A stretch of DNA of 21,043 nucleotides from Gnetum montanum (taxonomy: Eukaryota > Streptophyta > Gnetopsida > Gnetales > Gnetaceae). The notes under the pieces were generated by a model. The model ran no database searches and was not told the DNA's origin. It worked only from the letters and a program-made list of their open reading frames with translations. The stretch is from assembly GCA_015680685.1 (NCBI GenBank), contig MNCI01000106.1, forward strand, positions 142,911-163,953. The letters run 5' to 3'. Positions within the stretch are counted from its first letter, which is position 1; every line of letters starts with the position of its first letter. This document shows positions 1-7,801 of this stretch, in pieces. Made by a program: the position numbers and the translations under genes.

Positions 1-1240
1 CATTTTAAATCATTCCTTTCATAACCAAATTTCCAAGATAACATTAGAATTCACCCCTTTTTATTTTTTTTCTTTGATTTTGTTTAGTCAACCTAAGGAT
101 CCAAATGATCCATCTGAGATAAACTCAATCATAGTTTGGTTATCTAGGCTAGGACTACATTGTATTTCTTGTTTTCTATTCCAATTGACCACATAATTCT
201 ATTTGACCAAATTGAGGTGGTCTAAAATTTCTAAACAATTAGTCATGTTAGTCTAATTGACCATACTACAATGACTCAAAATTTTAGCAATTTCATCATT
301 TAACCTCTAAAATGAGGTTTCAAAATGAGGAATTGAAATTTTAAATTCAAGGCACAATGACTACCAAATGAAAGACCCAAAGATTTATCAGTCTCAGTGC
401 AAAGTACAAACATTTCTCAAGAACACTAAAAACTCTTAGCATTCAAAATTTGTTAGAAATAGAATCAACAATATTATCATAAGCTACAAAAAAAATCATC
501 ACTAGTCAAGACTCATAGAAATTCTAACAAGGAAAACTTTTAGTCCACTCTCAAAGGAAATTAGATACATACAAGCATGCATCTATTGCACCCAAATTGA
601 TCAAAAGAAAAATCCATTGTAAAACCCTTAGCAAAAAAAAAATCTAAGAAACCTTGGCTAATGAGCTTACTTAACATGCTCCACAAGTCTTCTAGCAAAC
701 ATAATAACACTAAGAATGATGTACCAAGATTGAAGAAAAAATCACTACCCTATGTTTGAAAGTAGCAAAATCTCTTGCTCTATTTCTTGAGAGTCCACAA
801 AGAAGAAAGATAACAAAAAAATCCTAATTCATGGAACAAACCTAATTTTATCCTAAATTTTTTGTTTTGATATCTAATGATAGTTTCACTAATAAAACAT
901 ATTTTATTATTTAAATAAAACTAGTTATTTCATTCTATTAGTTATAAATTTACATTGCCAATAATTTTTCAAAATTAATATACTATTTTAAAATGCAGAT
1001 AACCTTAGTACTAGGTCACAAGTTCAAATATGAACATTAGCAAAATAACCTCTCTAATATCTAAGGTGTCTAACCAACACATAGAGCACACTAATCAAGG
1101 AAAATAAGTAAAAGCATTACATGTAATACTAGCACACCATCATACTTGATGAATGATTCTCTAATGTGCCACATCTCCAGCACCATGGTACCTAACTACA
1201 AAGTCTAATAGGATTGATGTCCATATGAAGCTAAAATCAT
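1..1240. other. AT-rich stretch, no gene recognised
   Basis: This stretch is AT-rich with short A and T runs and frequent stops in all frames. I found no coding similarity, tRNA or clear repeat boundary. It is probably decayed repeat DNA flanking the retroelement mosaic that begins near 1245. A TGATGA hexamer at 1147-1152 matches the LTR start motif used by the elements further on, but no supporting duplication is visible. Confidence 0.5.
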
Positions 1241-1244
1241 AATC

Positions 1245-1415
1245 TTTAACACTGAGGGGCCACAATTGGCTACATCGATGAGGCCTCGTCAATGTAGCCT
1301 TATTGACTGGGCCCCATCAACACAACCCTATTGATACATCATTTACTGCATTGACACAACCCTATCAACTAAGGGTCCATTTTTTACTATAAATACGTGC
1401 TCAACATCAAGAGCA
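1245..1415 (+). promoter_or_regulatory. U3-like LTR promoter fragment of an old related element
   Basis: This segment carries reiterated gatg/ggcc/cctattga modules, such as gatgaggcctcgtcaatg and gactgggccccatcaa. They resemble the reiterated ggcc/cgtcgac modules in the U3 of the main element's LTRs (6740-6860). A TATA box, TATAAATA, follows at 1388-1395, as in those LTRs. Just downstream, at 1421, the sequence already matches the tail of gag, so most of R, U5, leader and gag is missing. I read it as the promoter end of an old, internally deleted LTR. Resemblance by eye only. Confidence 0.5.
1388..1395 (+). promoter_or_regulatory. TATA box of LTR fragment
   Basis: TATAAATA, the same octamer found at the equivalent place in the main element's LTRs (6868, 18786) and in the solo LTR (4453). 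Confidence 0.5.
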
Positions 1416-1420
1416 ATACT

Positions 1421-2400
1421 AATAGTAGTGGCAACAACCACAATCATGGGAGATGTTATTGCCAAGGCAACAATATCCATACTAATAACTAGATCCTTAT
1501 GGATACTATGTATAACATTCTATATTTCTGAGAAGTACTCCTGTTCATGCTTCTTCTTCCTACTATCTAGCATAATACCATAGGCCCATAACCTCATGCA
1601 TAGAGTCATAACATTACATGTCTCAACCAACAGTTGGTCCATCTTATCAAGCTTCTAATCCTTTATCACCAATATCATTGCTACAATGCAATGGGAATTG
1701 CCAACACAACCTCAACAGAAAAGTGCTACTATGGTAGTTAGTATATAGAAAGAAGATCATATCAGCAATACTACATGAAAATCTAGGAAATGTCCTTTTT
1801 TAAGGATAATTCTAGAAAATATTAGTAGAGAAGGAACTTCATCCATTCCTGTTCCTCCTATAACAAATCCTTCTACAACCATCATGCTTCCACAACAATC
1901 AAATAAGAAGTTTATGATTGCCAAGTTAACTAATAAAGTATTAGATTAGATAAAAGTAGGAACTCTTTCCAATAAAAGAATAGATCTTAGAAATCCTTTG
2001 ATTTATTTGCAAATTGCTAGAAATTCACCATGTAAAGGTCTACTAAACTCAAATTCTAAAGTTAACTTGATATCTTAAAAAACATATAAGACATGGAACC
2101 TACTTCCTTTAAATAAGTGCAACATAAGACTAGAGCTTACAAATGAATCAGTCAACATTCCTTTGGGATAGGTAGAATATGTGGTGCCCATTATCAATGG
2201 ATGATATTATCTAGAAAATTTTCTAATGGTTGATGTGAAGAATTATAATGAAGACTTTCCTATCATTATGAGGAGAGCATGACTTAGCATAGTTGATGCT
2301 AAACTTAGAATGAGATACTTGTGCTTGGAAATTTCCAAGAAAGATGAGCAAGAAGCCATACAGATGTAAATAAATCCATGCATTACTTACGATGATGAAA
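1421..2400 (+). pseudogene. gag tail and aspartic protease relic of an old Athila-like element
   Basis: This is a heavily decayed copy of the region found at about 9755-10650 in the main element. At 1421-1510 the Gln/Tyr/Pro-rich gag tail is recognisable (WQQPQ and DPYGYY-like words, compare 9755-9850). At about 2025-2330 a retroviral-type protease region aligns with 10345-10640, sharing words such as VNLIS, WNLLPL, IPLG and FPIIM. The catalytic DSG triplet has become Asn-Ser-Asn at 2046-2054. Stops and frameshifts occur throughout. The copy is older than the main element and ends before RT. It cannot encode a working product. Confidence 0.75.
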
Positions 2401-2590
2401 GATGCAATGGTGGATCAAAAGTTTAGATCATCAACATGATCTTTACTTTAATCTACAAAAAATTTGAAAAACAAGTGTGTATACAAAAAGAAATAATGAC
2501 TACTAGACCCAAAGATACATAGTTGTTAAGAATTGGAAACAAAAACCTATCCAAGACATGCATGAAAACATCCAAATTAGCTATTAACTC
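2401..2590. other. unassigned segment between protease relic and LTR fragment
   Basis: AT-rich, with no match I can support to the protease-RT connector of the main element or to an LTR. Probably decayed connector sequence. Confidence 0.35.
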
Positions 2591-2795
2591 CTTAGTCAAA
2601 TTCTTGCAGTTTAGTCATTCCAGAGTTAGAATAATTTCTATGTGCCTGTAGTAGGAGTAATAGAGTGAACGGATCTTTATTCGAGCAATTTGTACCTAAG
2701 CACACATTTGTGTACGGTAATAAAGAAAAACTTTATGATAAACCTTGCAGCATACAGATTAAGCTAATTAGTAATTAATTATTATTGAATGTTTA
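2591..2795 (+). repeat. LTR R-U5 fragment (second copy at 4501-4705)
   Basis: This 205-bp segment aligns without gaps to 4501-4705 with about 17 mismatches (about 92% identity, counted by eye). It includes the conserved stretch agagtgaacggatctttatt and an AATAAA signal at 2719-2724. In the solo LTR at 4151-5145 the matching segment begins about 40 bp after the TATA box, that is, near the predicted transcription start. No U3 precedes the match here. Downstream it fades into AT-rich sequence. It is an isolated R-U5 piece. Confidence 0.75.
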
Positions 2796-2808
2796 TAATG
2801 TTGATACT
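2778..2808 (+). repeat. 31-bp direct repeat, copy 1
   Basis: Identical to 2904-2934, 126 bp downstream. A partial third copy (ataatgttgatact) lies at 3122-3135. Likely a local tandem or slippage duplication in AT-rich DNA at the edge of the R-U5 fragment. Confidence 0.8.
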
Positions 2809-2903
2809 AATATTATTATAATTATAAACAAACATTAGTATGTTATTGTAATGATAATTATAAGAATAACAAACATTAGGACATCATTACCATAGTGTGA
2901 ATC

Positions 2904-2934
2904 ATTATTATTGAATGTTTATAATGTTGATACT
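2904..2934 (+). repeat. 31-bp direct repeat, copy 2
   Basis: Exact copy of 2778-2808. The sequence between and around is AT-rich and non-coding. Confidence 0.8.
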
Positions 2935-3039
2935 TTTTCATTATACTTTGTTATATCAAAAGAATCATTATACTTTTTCATTTTCTTTATGTGACTATCT
3001 ATTTTGCTTATTTTATTTTTGTCTTTTTTTGCTTTGTTA

Positions 3040-4140
3040 GCCTCATCACCTAATAAGTGCTCCAAATGGTGGTATGAACTGTATCCTATTGATTGCTAAT
3101 GTTTGATTTTTACCTTTGAGTTATAATGTTGATACTAAGGTATGGTTCTTTTGATATAATAGGAAATGAGTCCACGTCATCCATGCATTCATGAAAATTC
3201 TATGGTCTCTCTTGGCTTGGAATTGTACGGTCCCTTTCTTAATAATAAAACTATTAACGAATTGGTGATTGGGCATGTCTCAAACTGAGGAAGGACTTAA
3301 GTACTGAAAAAGGTGTGACTGCAAGGGGATTTGATGCATTTTTGCTAGCCATTCTCTTGGGTGCTTGGATGTTTTCTTCTTGAGGTTTCCTTACCATTCT
3401 GACATTGCTCCATTATTAGGAAGTTGAGCTAATAAGAATAATAAGTCTTTGCATGGTGTGGTTCTCATGCAAAAAAAAAAAAAAAAAAACAACAAAAAAC
3501 ACAGTGAGAATTCAAAGCACACCCCTTAGACAAAATAATCATTTGGGCTACAAGCACTAGTTATGGAACTAAACAAACATGTTCCCTTTAACTAAGGCAC
3601 TTTCTCGCTTCCTATTTTTCCCTTTCTCATTTCCTCAAAATGGTGGTGACTCTTTGGTGAAAGCCTTCTTATTACTTCAAGTGGATGGATTGGCCAAGTG
3701 CATTAATGCGAAGTTATTGGATATGGATTGTTTAAGGCTGGATTTGGAATGAGATCTACTCAATCACATTAACCATAAATACACAAGGGACTGTACAACA
3801 CCTTGTTCTTAGGACTCCATGTCATTCTCTTCTTCCCATCATTCTTTCTCCATTCTCCACCTCATTGCCAGTTGTATCAATAGTATATATTTTGGTTGAT
3901 ACATTGTTTTCTCTTTGGTAAATTCTTAGGGTTAAGTCTTTAACTCTTGCTCCCAAATGACATTTCTAGAGCCTATAGACTCTTTGAATGTGGGTTTGTT
4001 AGGGCATAAAAGACATGAGCCTACTTTGGGGAGGACCCACTGGCATTCCTATTTGGTGCATCAGTTAACTTCTTTCCCTTAAATAGTTCTACAATCAACA
4101 CTTGTCTTGTTCATTTCCACCTCTAACATCCATTTTATTA
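3040..4140 (+). repeat. old copy of the post-pol spacer of the main element
   Basis: This non-coding stretch is collinear with the spacer between pol and the 3' ORF of the main element (about 14020-15160). Shared words in the same order include gattgctaat (3091 area versus 14018 area), TGAGTCCACGTCATCCA (3167-3183 versus 14173-14189, 17 of 17), the catggtgtgg/A-rich/attcaaagcacacccctt unit (3452-3527 versus 14445-14518 and 14552-14631) and ggggaggacccact (4028-4041 versus 15115-15128). It contains an A19 tract at 3471-3489. No protein is supported. It belongs to the same old element as the 3' ORF relic at 5165-6000. Confidence 0.75.
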
Positions 4141-4145
4141 GCCTT

Positions 4146-4150
4146 ACCAT
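4146..4150 (+). repeat. target duplication ACCAT, left copy, of the solo LTR
   Basis: ACCAT lies directly before the TG of the proposed LTR at 4151 and recurs at 5146-5150 directly after its terminal CA. Five bases is the usual duplication for Ty3/gypsy elements. See the finding on the competing 9-mer. Confidence 0.5.
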
Positions 4151-4452
4151 TGTTTCTTTTTCTCTATCTTTCTTATTTCTTATCTTTTTCCATTCTATTG
4201 CTACCAGAGGATTGCTCCTAGTCATGGAGGCACTGGTCCAATTTTTTCAATTTTTCCTAACCCCTACACCTTGGGTAGTCACCAGTGTTATATCCCTAGA
4301 ATCCATATCAGCCATATCACAACTTAGCCAATGGACCTTACACCAAATCAAGGTATCAACTGTATTGTGATTTACTTATCCTTGCTTATATGTGACTGTG
4401 TTGTGTGTGCAAATAGCAATCATACAGTGATATCACGTCCTACCTCATCTTC

Positions 4453-4460
4453 TATAAATA
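4453..4460 (+). promoter_or_regulatory. TATA box of the solo LTR
   Basis: TATAAATA followed by ataggcagcacc, close to the main LTR context ataatagggcttccacc. This fixes orientation and the approximate start of R. Confidence 0.6.
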
Positions 4461-4628
4461 ATAGGCAGCACCCTTTGTTCCTGATAGTTAGACTTAGACC
4501 CTTAGCCAAATTCTTGCAGTTTAGTCATTCCAGAGTTAAAATAATTTCTATGTGCCCACAGTAGGAGTCATAGAGTGAACGGATCTTTATTCGAGCAAAT
4601 TGTACCTGAGCACACATTTGTGTACGAC

Positions 4629-4634
4629 AATAAA
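4629..4634 (+). terminator. LTR polyadenylation signal AATAAA
   Basis: AATAAA in the R region about 175 bp downstream of the TATA box. It is conserved at the same place in the R-U5 fragment (2719-2724) and in both LTRs of the main element (7049-7054, 18962-18967). Confidence 0.6.
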
Positions 4635-5145
4635 GAAAAAATTTATGATAAACCTTGCAGTAGATAGATTAATCTAATTAGTAATTAATTATTATCTAAT
4701 GTTTAACGCTTTCCTAGTTAATTAATTTCTCTCTCAACCCTTGACCTTCTTAGTTAAGTACACTTAGTACGACTGCTTCAAGCATGCGTGTAACACTTGG
4801 TAACCCAGCAGCATTGCACTGGTTCAAGATGTGTACAGAAAGTGGGAACTGATATTGGTGTTAGGAAAAATTAGAAATTAGTTAAGGTAAGATAGTTACT
4901 TAGTTTTCTCTCCCTCTCCTTGTTAGCAGAAGACATAAAAAGACAGAAGCCATAAAAATCACATACCTCAAGCTTACTTAACCATACAACCATGACAATA
5001 CAAGTAAGTTTGGGAAGACAACAATTGATTAACCCCAAGTGTTCCATTAAGGCGCGTAAGCACTTAGTCCTTGGAGTTCAACTGGATCATGTGTGAAATG
5101 CTCGTATTCGTATGGTTGAGTGTAGGGGTACCTCGCCACTCATCA

Positions 5146-5150
5146 ACCAT
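5146..5150 (+). repeat. target duplication ACCAT, right copy, of the solo LTR
   Basis: Pairs with 4146-4150. Confidence 0.5.
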
Positions 5151-5164
5151 GATCATACACCAAC

Positions 5165-6000
5165 GATAAGTAATGAACATGGAGACTTAAATCCTAAAAT
5201 TAAAAATAAATAAGAAGTATGTGCAGTAAGATAAAAATCAACCATTAAAATCAAGACATGGGAAAATGAGGCCTAGAAACATGAAAGAATTAAGGAGCAT
5301 TTCAAAGATCAAGTGGGCATGTATAAAAAAATCAATAAAAAAGAGATCTAGATGGCCAAAGCCAAGATCAGTTTTATCACACAACAAACACCTAACTGGA
5401 AATACATCTTGGATAGTTTTTCCCATGTTCATCAAGCATAACTAAAGAATAAATACTTGCAAGTTAAAGACCTAACAAAATACATAGGGTTAGCAAATCT
5501 CTATTACACTAACTCATCCATGTTGACAGTAGGCAGAACACAGATAGAATTGGAGTAGAAAGTGACTAAAATAAATGCCATATATGAGAAATAGTTTTCA
5601 AATAGAAACGATTCAACAATAGAAGCTTCACATTGTGAACTCTAAATTACAAGTAGTCAAATCTAACTATCAAGAACAAATTGATATTGCAACAAATCTA
5701 GCCAGGAAAATGACTGATTATCAAGAATTGCAAAAGATGAACAAAGCATTTGAGATAGAAATAACACCATTTTTAGCATGGTATGTTAATGCCAATAAAA
5801 TGATTTCACAACTATGATGTCCCTAGGAAGTGTTGACTCTTGTAAATATTGTTGAATTCACATGTACAATGCATGATTCCAAAATAAAAGAAGAGATGCT
5901 TAGAGCATTTTTGAATTGATACTAGTTCAAGAAATCAAATGAAAAAAGGAGAAGACCAATGAAGGATCTACCACCATCAAAAATTTGAAGAATCTACATC
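5165..6000 (+). pseudogene. second half of an old 3' ORF (coiled-coil protein) relic
   Basis: The translated segments align in order with the second half of the main element's 3' ORF (about 17590-18300). Matching words include KSTIKIKTWENEA versus KSTIEVATWKNEA, HFKDQVG versus HYRDQVG, LTKYIGLANLYYTN versus MTKYMELVNLYYAN, and RKMTDYQELQ versus RRMIDYQQLQ. The longest open piece is 5635-5817, in a Lys/Gln-rich coiled-coil style. Several frameshifts and stops break it. The N-terminal half and the domain before the coiled coil are missing, replaced by the solo LTR junction at 5145. It ends near an LTR start at 6214, as expected for the last gene of the element. Confidence 0.75.
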
Positions 6001-6213
6001 AAGTTTTTTTTTTTTTAATTTTTTTCATGTATGAATCATGCGTTGCATGATAATTTTGTAACACCACTCAAATGAAGATGTGATATTCATAATAGAGTTA
6101 TTCATATAAATATATGTCATGATGTTGAGTCCATGTAACCCCACAAGTTGTAAGAAAATCTATCCTCCTTTTGTTTGAACTTGAGGATGAGCTTTCAGTT
6201 AGTCATGTGGGTA
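6001..6213 (+). other. 3' untranslated region and polypurine-tract zone of the old element
   Basis: Contains a T-rich run at about 6004-6020, then sequence matching the main element just before its 3' LTR: gaacttgaggatgagc...gtcatgtgggta here, aactcgaggacaa...gtcgtaggggta at 18611-18646. The purine tract tgggta ends at 6213, directly before the LTR. It is weaker than in the main element because of decay. Confidence 0.6.
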
Positions 6214-6700
6214 GGATGAAATACTTATTATCATGTACTATAATATCGTATCTCAACATACATTATCATAGATACAAGGTAGTGGGCCATGGTCATGCCT
6301 ATAAATATGAGCCCACCATCGCATCAAAATGAAGTATAAGCCCACACTTAGTAGAATCCTTATAATTTGTGGTTTTTAACATTAGAGTTAGTTGTGAATG
6401 CTCATAGTGTGGTGAATTATAGTTGTACAAAATATTTATTTGAGTATATTATTCCTACAAATAATTCATGAATAGAAATAAAGATTGTGATTATTCTTCA
6501 TCATTACAACATCTCACATAGAATAAATTTACTTTCCATGTTGTTTACTTTTACTAATTCATTTATATTTCCTAAGTCATTTATATTCCAATGTTCATTA
6601 GTAAAGCAAAATGAGTTCAACTGGTTTCAAGTTTAAAGCATAATTATATTGTAATCCAATAGTGACTTTACTTGATTTTCTCAGTAGTAAAGTTACTTGG
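6214..6700 (+). mobile_element. old LTR, left half (interrupted by the main element)
   Basis: This is the 3' LTR of the old element whose 3' ORF relic lies upstream. It starts ggatgaaatac, aligned with TGATGAAGTG of the main LTR, and has a TATA-like cctataaatatgagcc near 6300 and an AATAAA near 6476. The main element interrupts it at the CTTGG of a cacttggtaaccc-like motif. The right half resumes at 19552 and ends TCATCA at 19913. The two halves total about 850 bp, close to the size of the main LTRs. It is markedly more AT-rich and decayed than the main LTRs. Confidence 0.7.
6696..6700 (+). repeat. target site duplication CTTGG, left copy
   Basis: CTTGG directly precedes the 5' LTR and recurs at 19547-19551 directly after the 3' LTR. 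A perfect 5-bp duplication as expected for Ty3/gypsy integration, with both LTR ends independently defined by TGATGA and TCATCA. Confidence 0.93.
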
Positions 6701-6754
6701 TGATGAAGTGCTTGTTGGTCGCTGCATCTACTAGGCTGCGTATACGGGACTCCA

Positions 6755-6820
6755 TATATGCGGCCACGTTGATGTGGCCCTGTATACACGGCCACGTCGA
6801 CGCGGCCCTGTCGACACATC
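6755..6820 (+). repeat. U3 tandem palindromic repeat with ACGTGGC-type cores
   Basis: Two consecutive units built from gcggccacgtYgaYg and ggccctgtatacac/ggccctgtcgacac. GCCACGT occurs at 6763-6769 and 6791-6797, and ACGTGGC at 6848-6854. The centre cgtcgacg is a perfect palindrome. The 3' LTR has one unit fewer. ACGTGGC is the established core of plant bZIP (ABRE/G-box) sites, so these are candidate enhancer units; function is inferred. Confidence 0.65.
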
Positions 6821-6867
6821 CTTCCATGCATCAACATGGCCCCATTTACGTGGCATCTTTTTCAGCC

Positions 6868-6875
6868 TATAAATA
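6868..6875 (+). promoter_or_regulatory. TATA box of the 5' LTR promoter
   Basis: TATAAATA 168 bp into the LTR, predicting transcription start about 30 bp on, near cttccacctctctta. The context is conserved in the 3' LTR at 18786-18793. Confidence 0.75.
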
Positions 6876-7048
6876 AGAATAAGAGGGCTTCCACCTCTCT
6901 TAGGCACCTTTTTGTCAATTGTAGTGAAGCTCTTGCTATTTGTTCCCGCAAGAGATATAATATTTTCCAAGTGCCCATAGCAGGTGTAAGAAAAGTGATC
7001 AGCTCTTTATTCAAGTGTTGATGTATTTGAGCCCATTGGTGTGAATGG

Positions 7049-7054
7049 AAATAA
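7049..7054 (+). terminator. AATAAA polyadenylation signal in R
   Basis: Lies about 180 bp after the TATA box, setting R at roughly 6900-7080. Conserved in all four LTR copies of the window. Confidence 0.6.
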
Positions 7055-7635
7055 AGACGAACTCTTCAAGCATTCCTTGCAGCATTTGGACTTAGCCATT
7101 TAATGCATTCAATAGTTTAATATGTTTATGCTTTGATAATTACTTAAGTTTTTGTTATTGTTATTTTAATCACTATCTCTCCTTTATAGTTTGTAAAAGC
7201 CATAAGTATGACCATCTCGAATGTAAACCCAACACTTGGTAACCCAGTGATGCTTAATGTCTAGTAACCCAGTAGTGTTTAGGGGATGCTTAGAATGTGC
7301 CTGGACGATGAGATCAGATACTTATGCTAGCAGTAGTTAGGATATAGATTAAGATAATCATAGATTACTTAATATTCTAGCCTTGCTTTCCAAGATTATT
7401 AGATGCCAAAAGATAAGTAAAAAGCTATAAAAATCATTAGCCTTAATCTCACTTAACTATCACAAATAGAACATCACAAGTGAGATTAGGAAGACAACGA
7501 CCATTCTACCCTAGGGTTTTGCTTGTTAGGGTCTAGTGTATGTTAAGTGCTTATAGTCTACAAAATTCAACTGAGTCGCGTGTGAACGCCCGTGATTCAT
7601 ATGGTTGGACGTAGGGGTACCTAGATGCTCATCAT

Positions 7636-7653
7636 TGGCACCGTTGTTGGGGA
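7636..7653 (+). other. primer-binding site, tRNA-Asp type
   Basis: TGGCACCGTTGTTGGGGA begins one base after the LTR. The complement of the 3' end of plant tRNA-Asp(GUC) is TGGCGCCGTTGCCGGGGA, giving 15 of 18 matches. The three mismatches are transitions (G to A, C to T, C to T), consistent with decay of methylated cytosines. Athila elements are known to use a tRNA-Asp primer, which agrees with the pol-based placement. Confidence 0.85.
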
Positions 7654-7801
7654 CTGTTAGTCTTATATGCATCATCTAACCTTAGAAAAATTATCATTCA
7701 CGTCATTGGAACATACCCAAGATAGTACCATTTATGCATGCTAGGTAGATCAAAAGTAAAAAGTAAGGTACATGGAGTAAATGGATCATCTAACATCCAA
7801 C
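7654..7801 (+). other. untranslated leader before gag
   Basis: A 148-bp leader between the primer site and the first in-frame gag ATG. No conserved structure can be claimed by eye. It would hold the packaging signal. Confidence 0.5.

Larger units (their letters stand above)
4151..5145 (+). mobile_element. probable solo LTR of a related subfamily
   Basis: This 995-bp segment begins TG and ends ...CTCATCA, the same LTR end as the main element. It has a TATA box (4453-4460), a predicted start near 4485, an AATAAA at 4629-4634 and the motif acacttggtaacccag (about 4793), which is shared with the main element's LTR. The tail, tatggttgagtgtaggggtacc near 5110-5132, also matches that LTR. No primer-binding site follows. 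The next sequence is the middle of a 3' ORF, so this is not the 5' LTR of an intact element. Its U3 (4151-4450) differs from that of the main element. The left boundary rests only on TG plus ACCAT. Confidence 0.55.
6701..7634 (+). repeat. 5' LTR (934 bp)
   Basis: Starts TGATGAAGTG and ends CTCATCA, an inverted terminal hexamer TGATGA/TCATCA. Parts: U3 with reiterated ggcc/cgtcgac/cgtatac motifs, TATA box at 6868-6875, predicted start about 6900, AATAAA at 7049-7054, and U5 with two gtaacccagt repeats near 7229-7274. It is matched by the 900-bp 3' LTR. The length difference is mostly one extra U3 repeat unit of about 28 bp here. Most substitutions between the LTRs are C/T or G/A transitions. 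Confidence 0.93.

Noticed and set aside
4107-4564. Two overlapping plus-strand open frames near 4107-4564
   Set aside because: They cross the LTR start, TATA box and R region of the solo LTR and have no domain wording.
7225-7275. gtaacccagt repeats in U5 as a possible telomere-like or CRISPR-like array
   Set aside because: Only two short copies inside the LTR, conserved between LTRs. No spacer-repeat periodicity.
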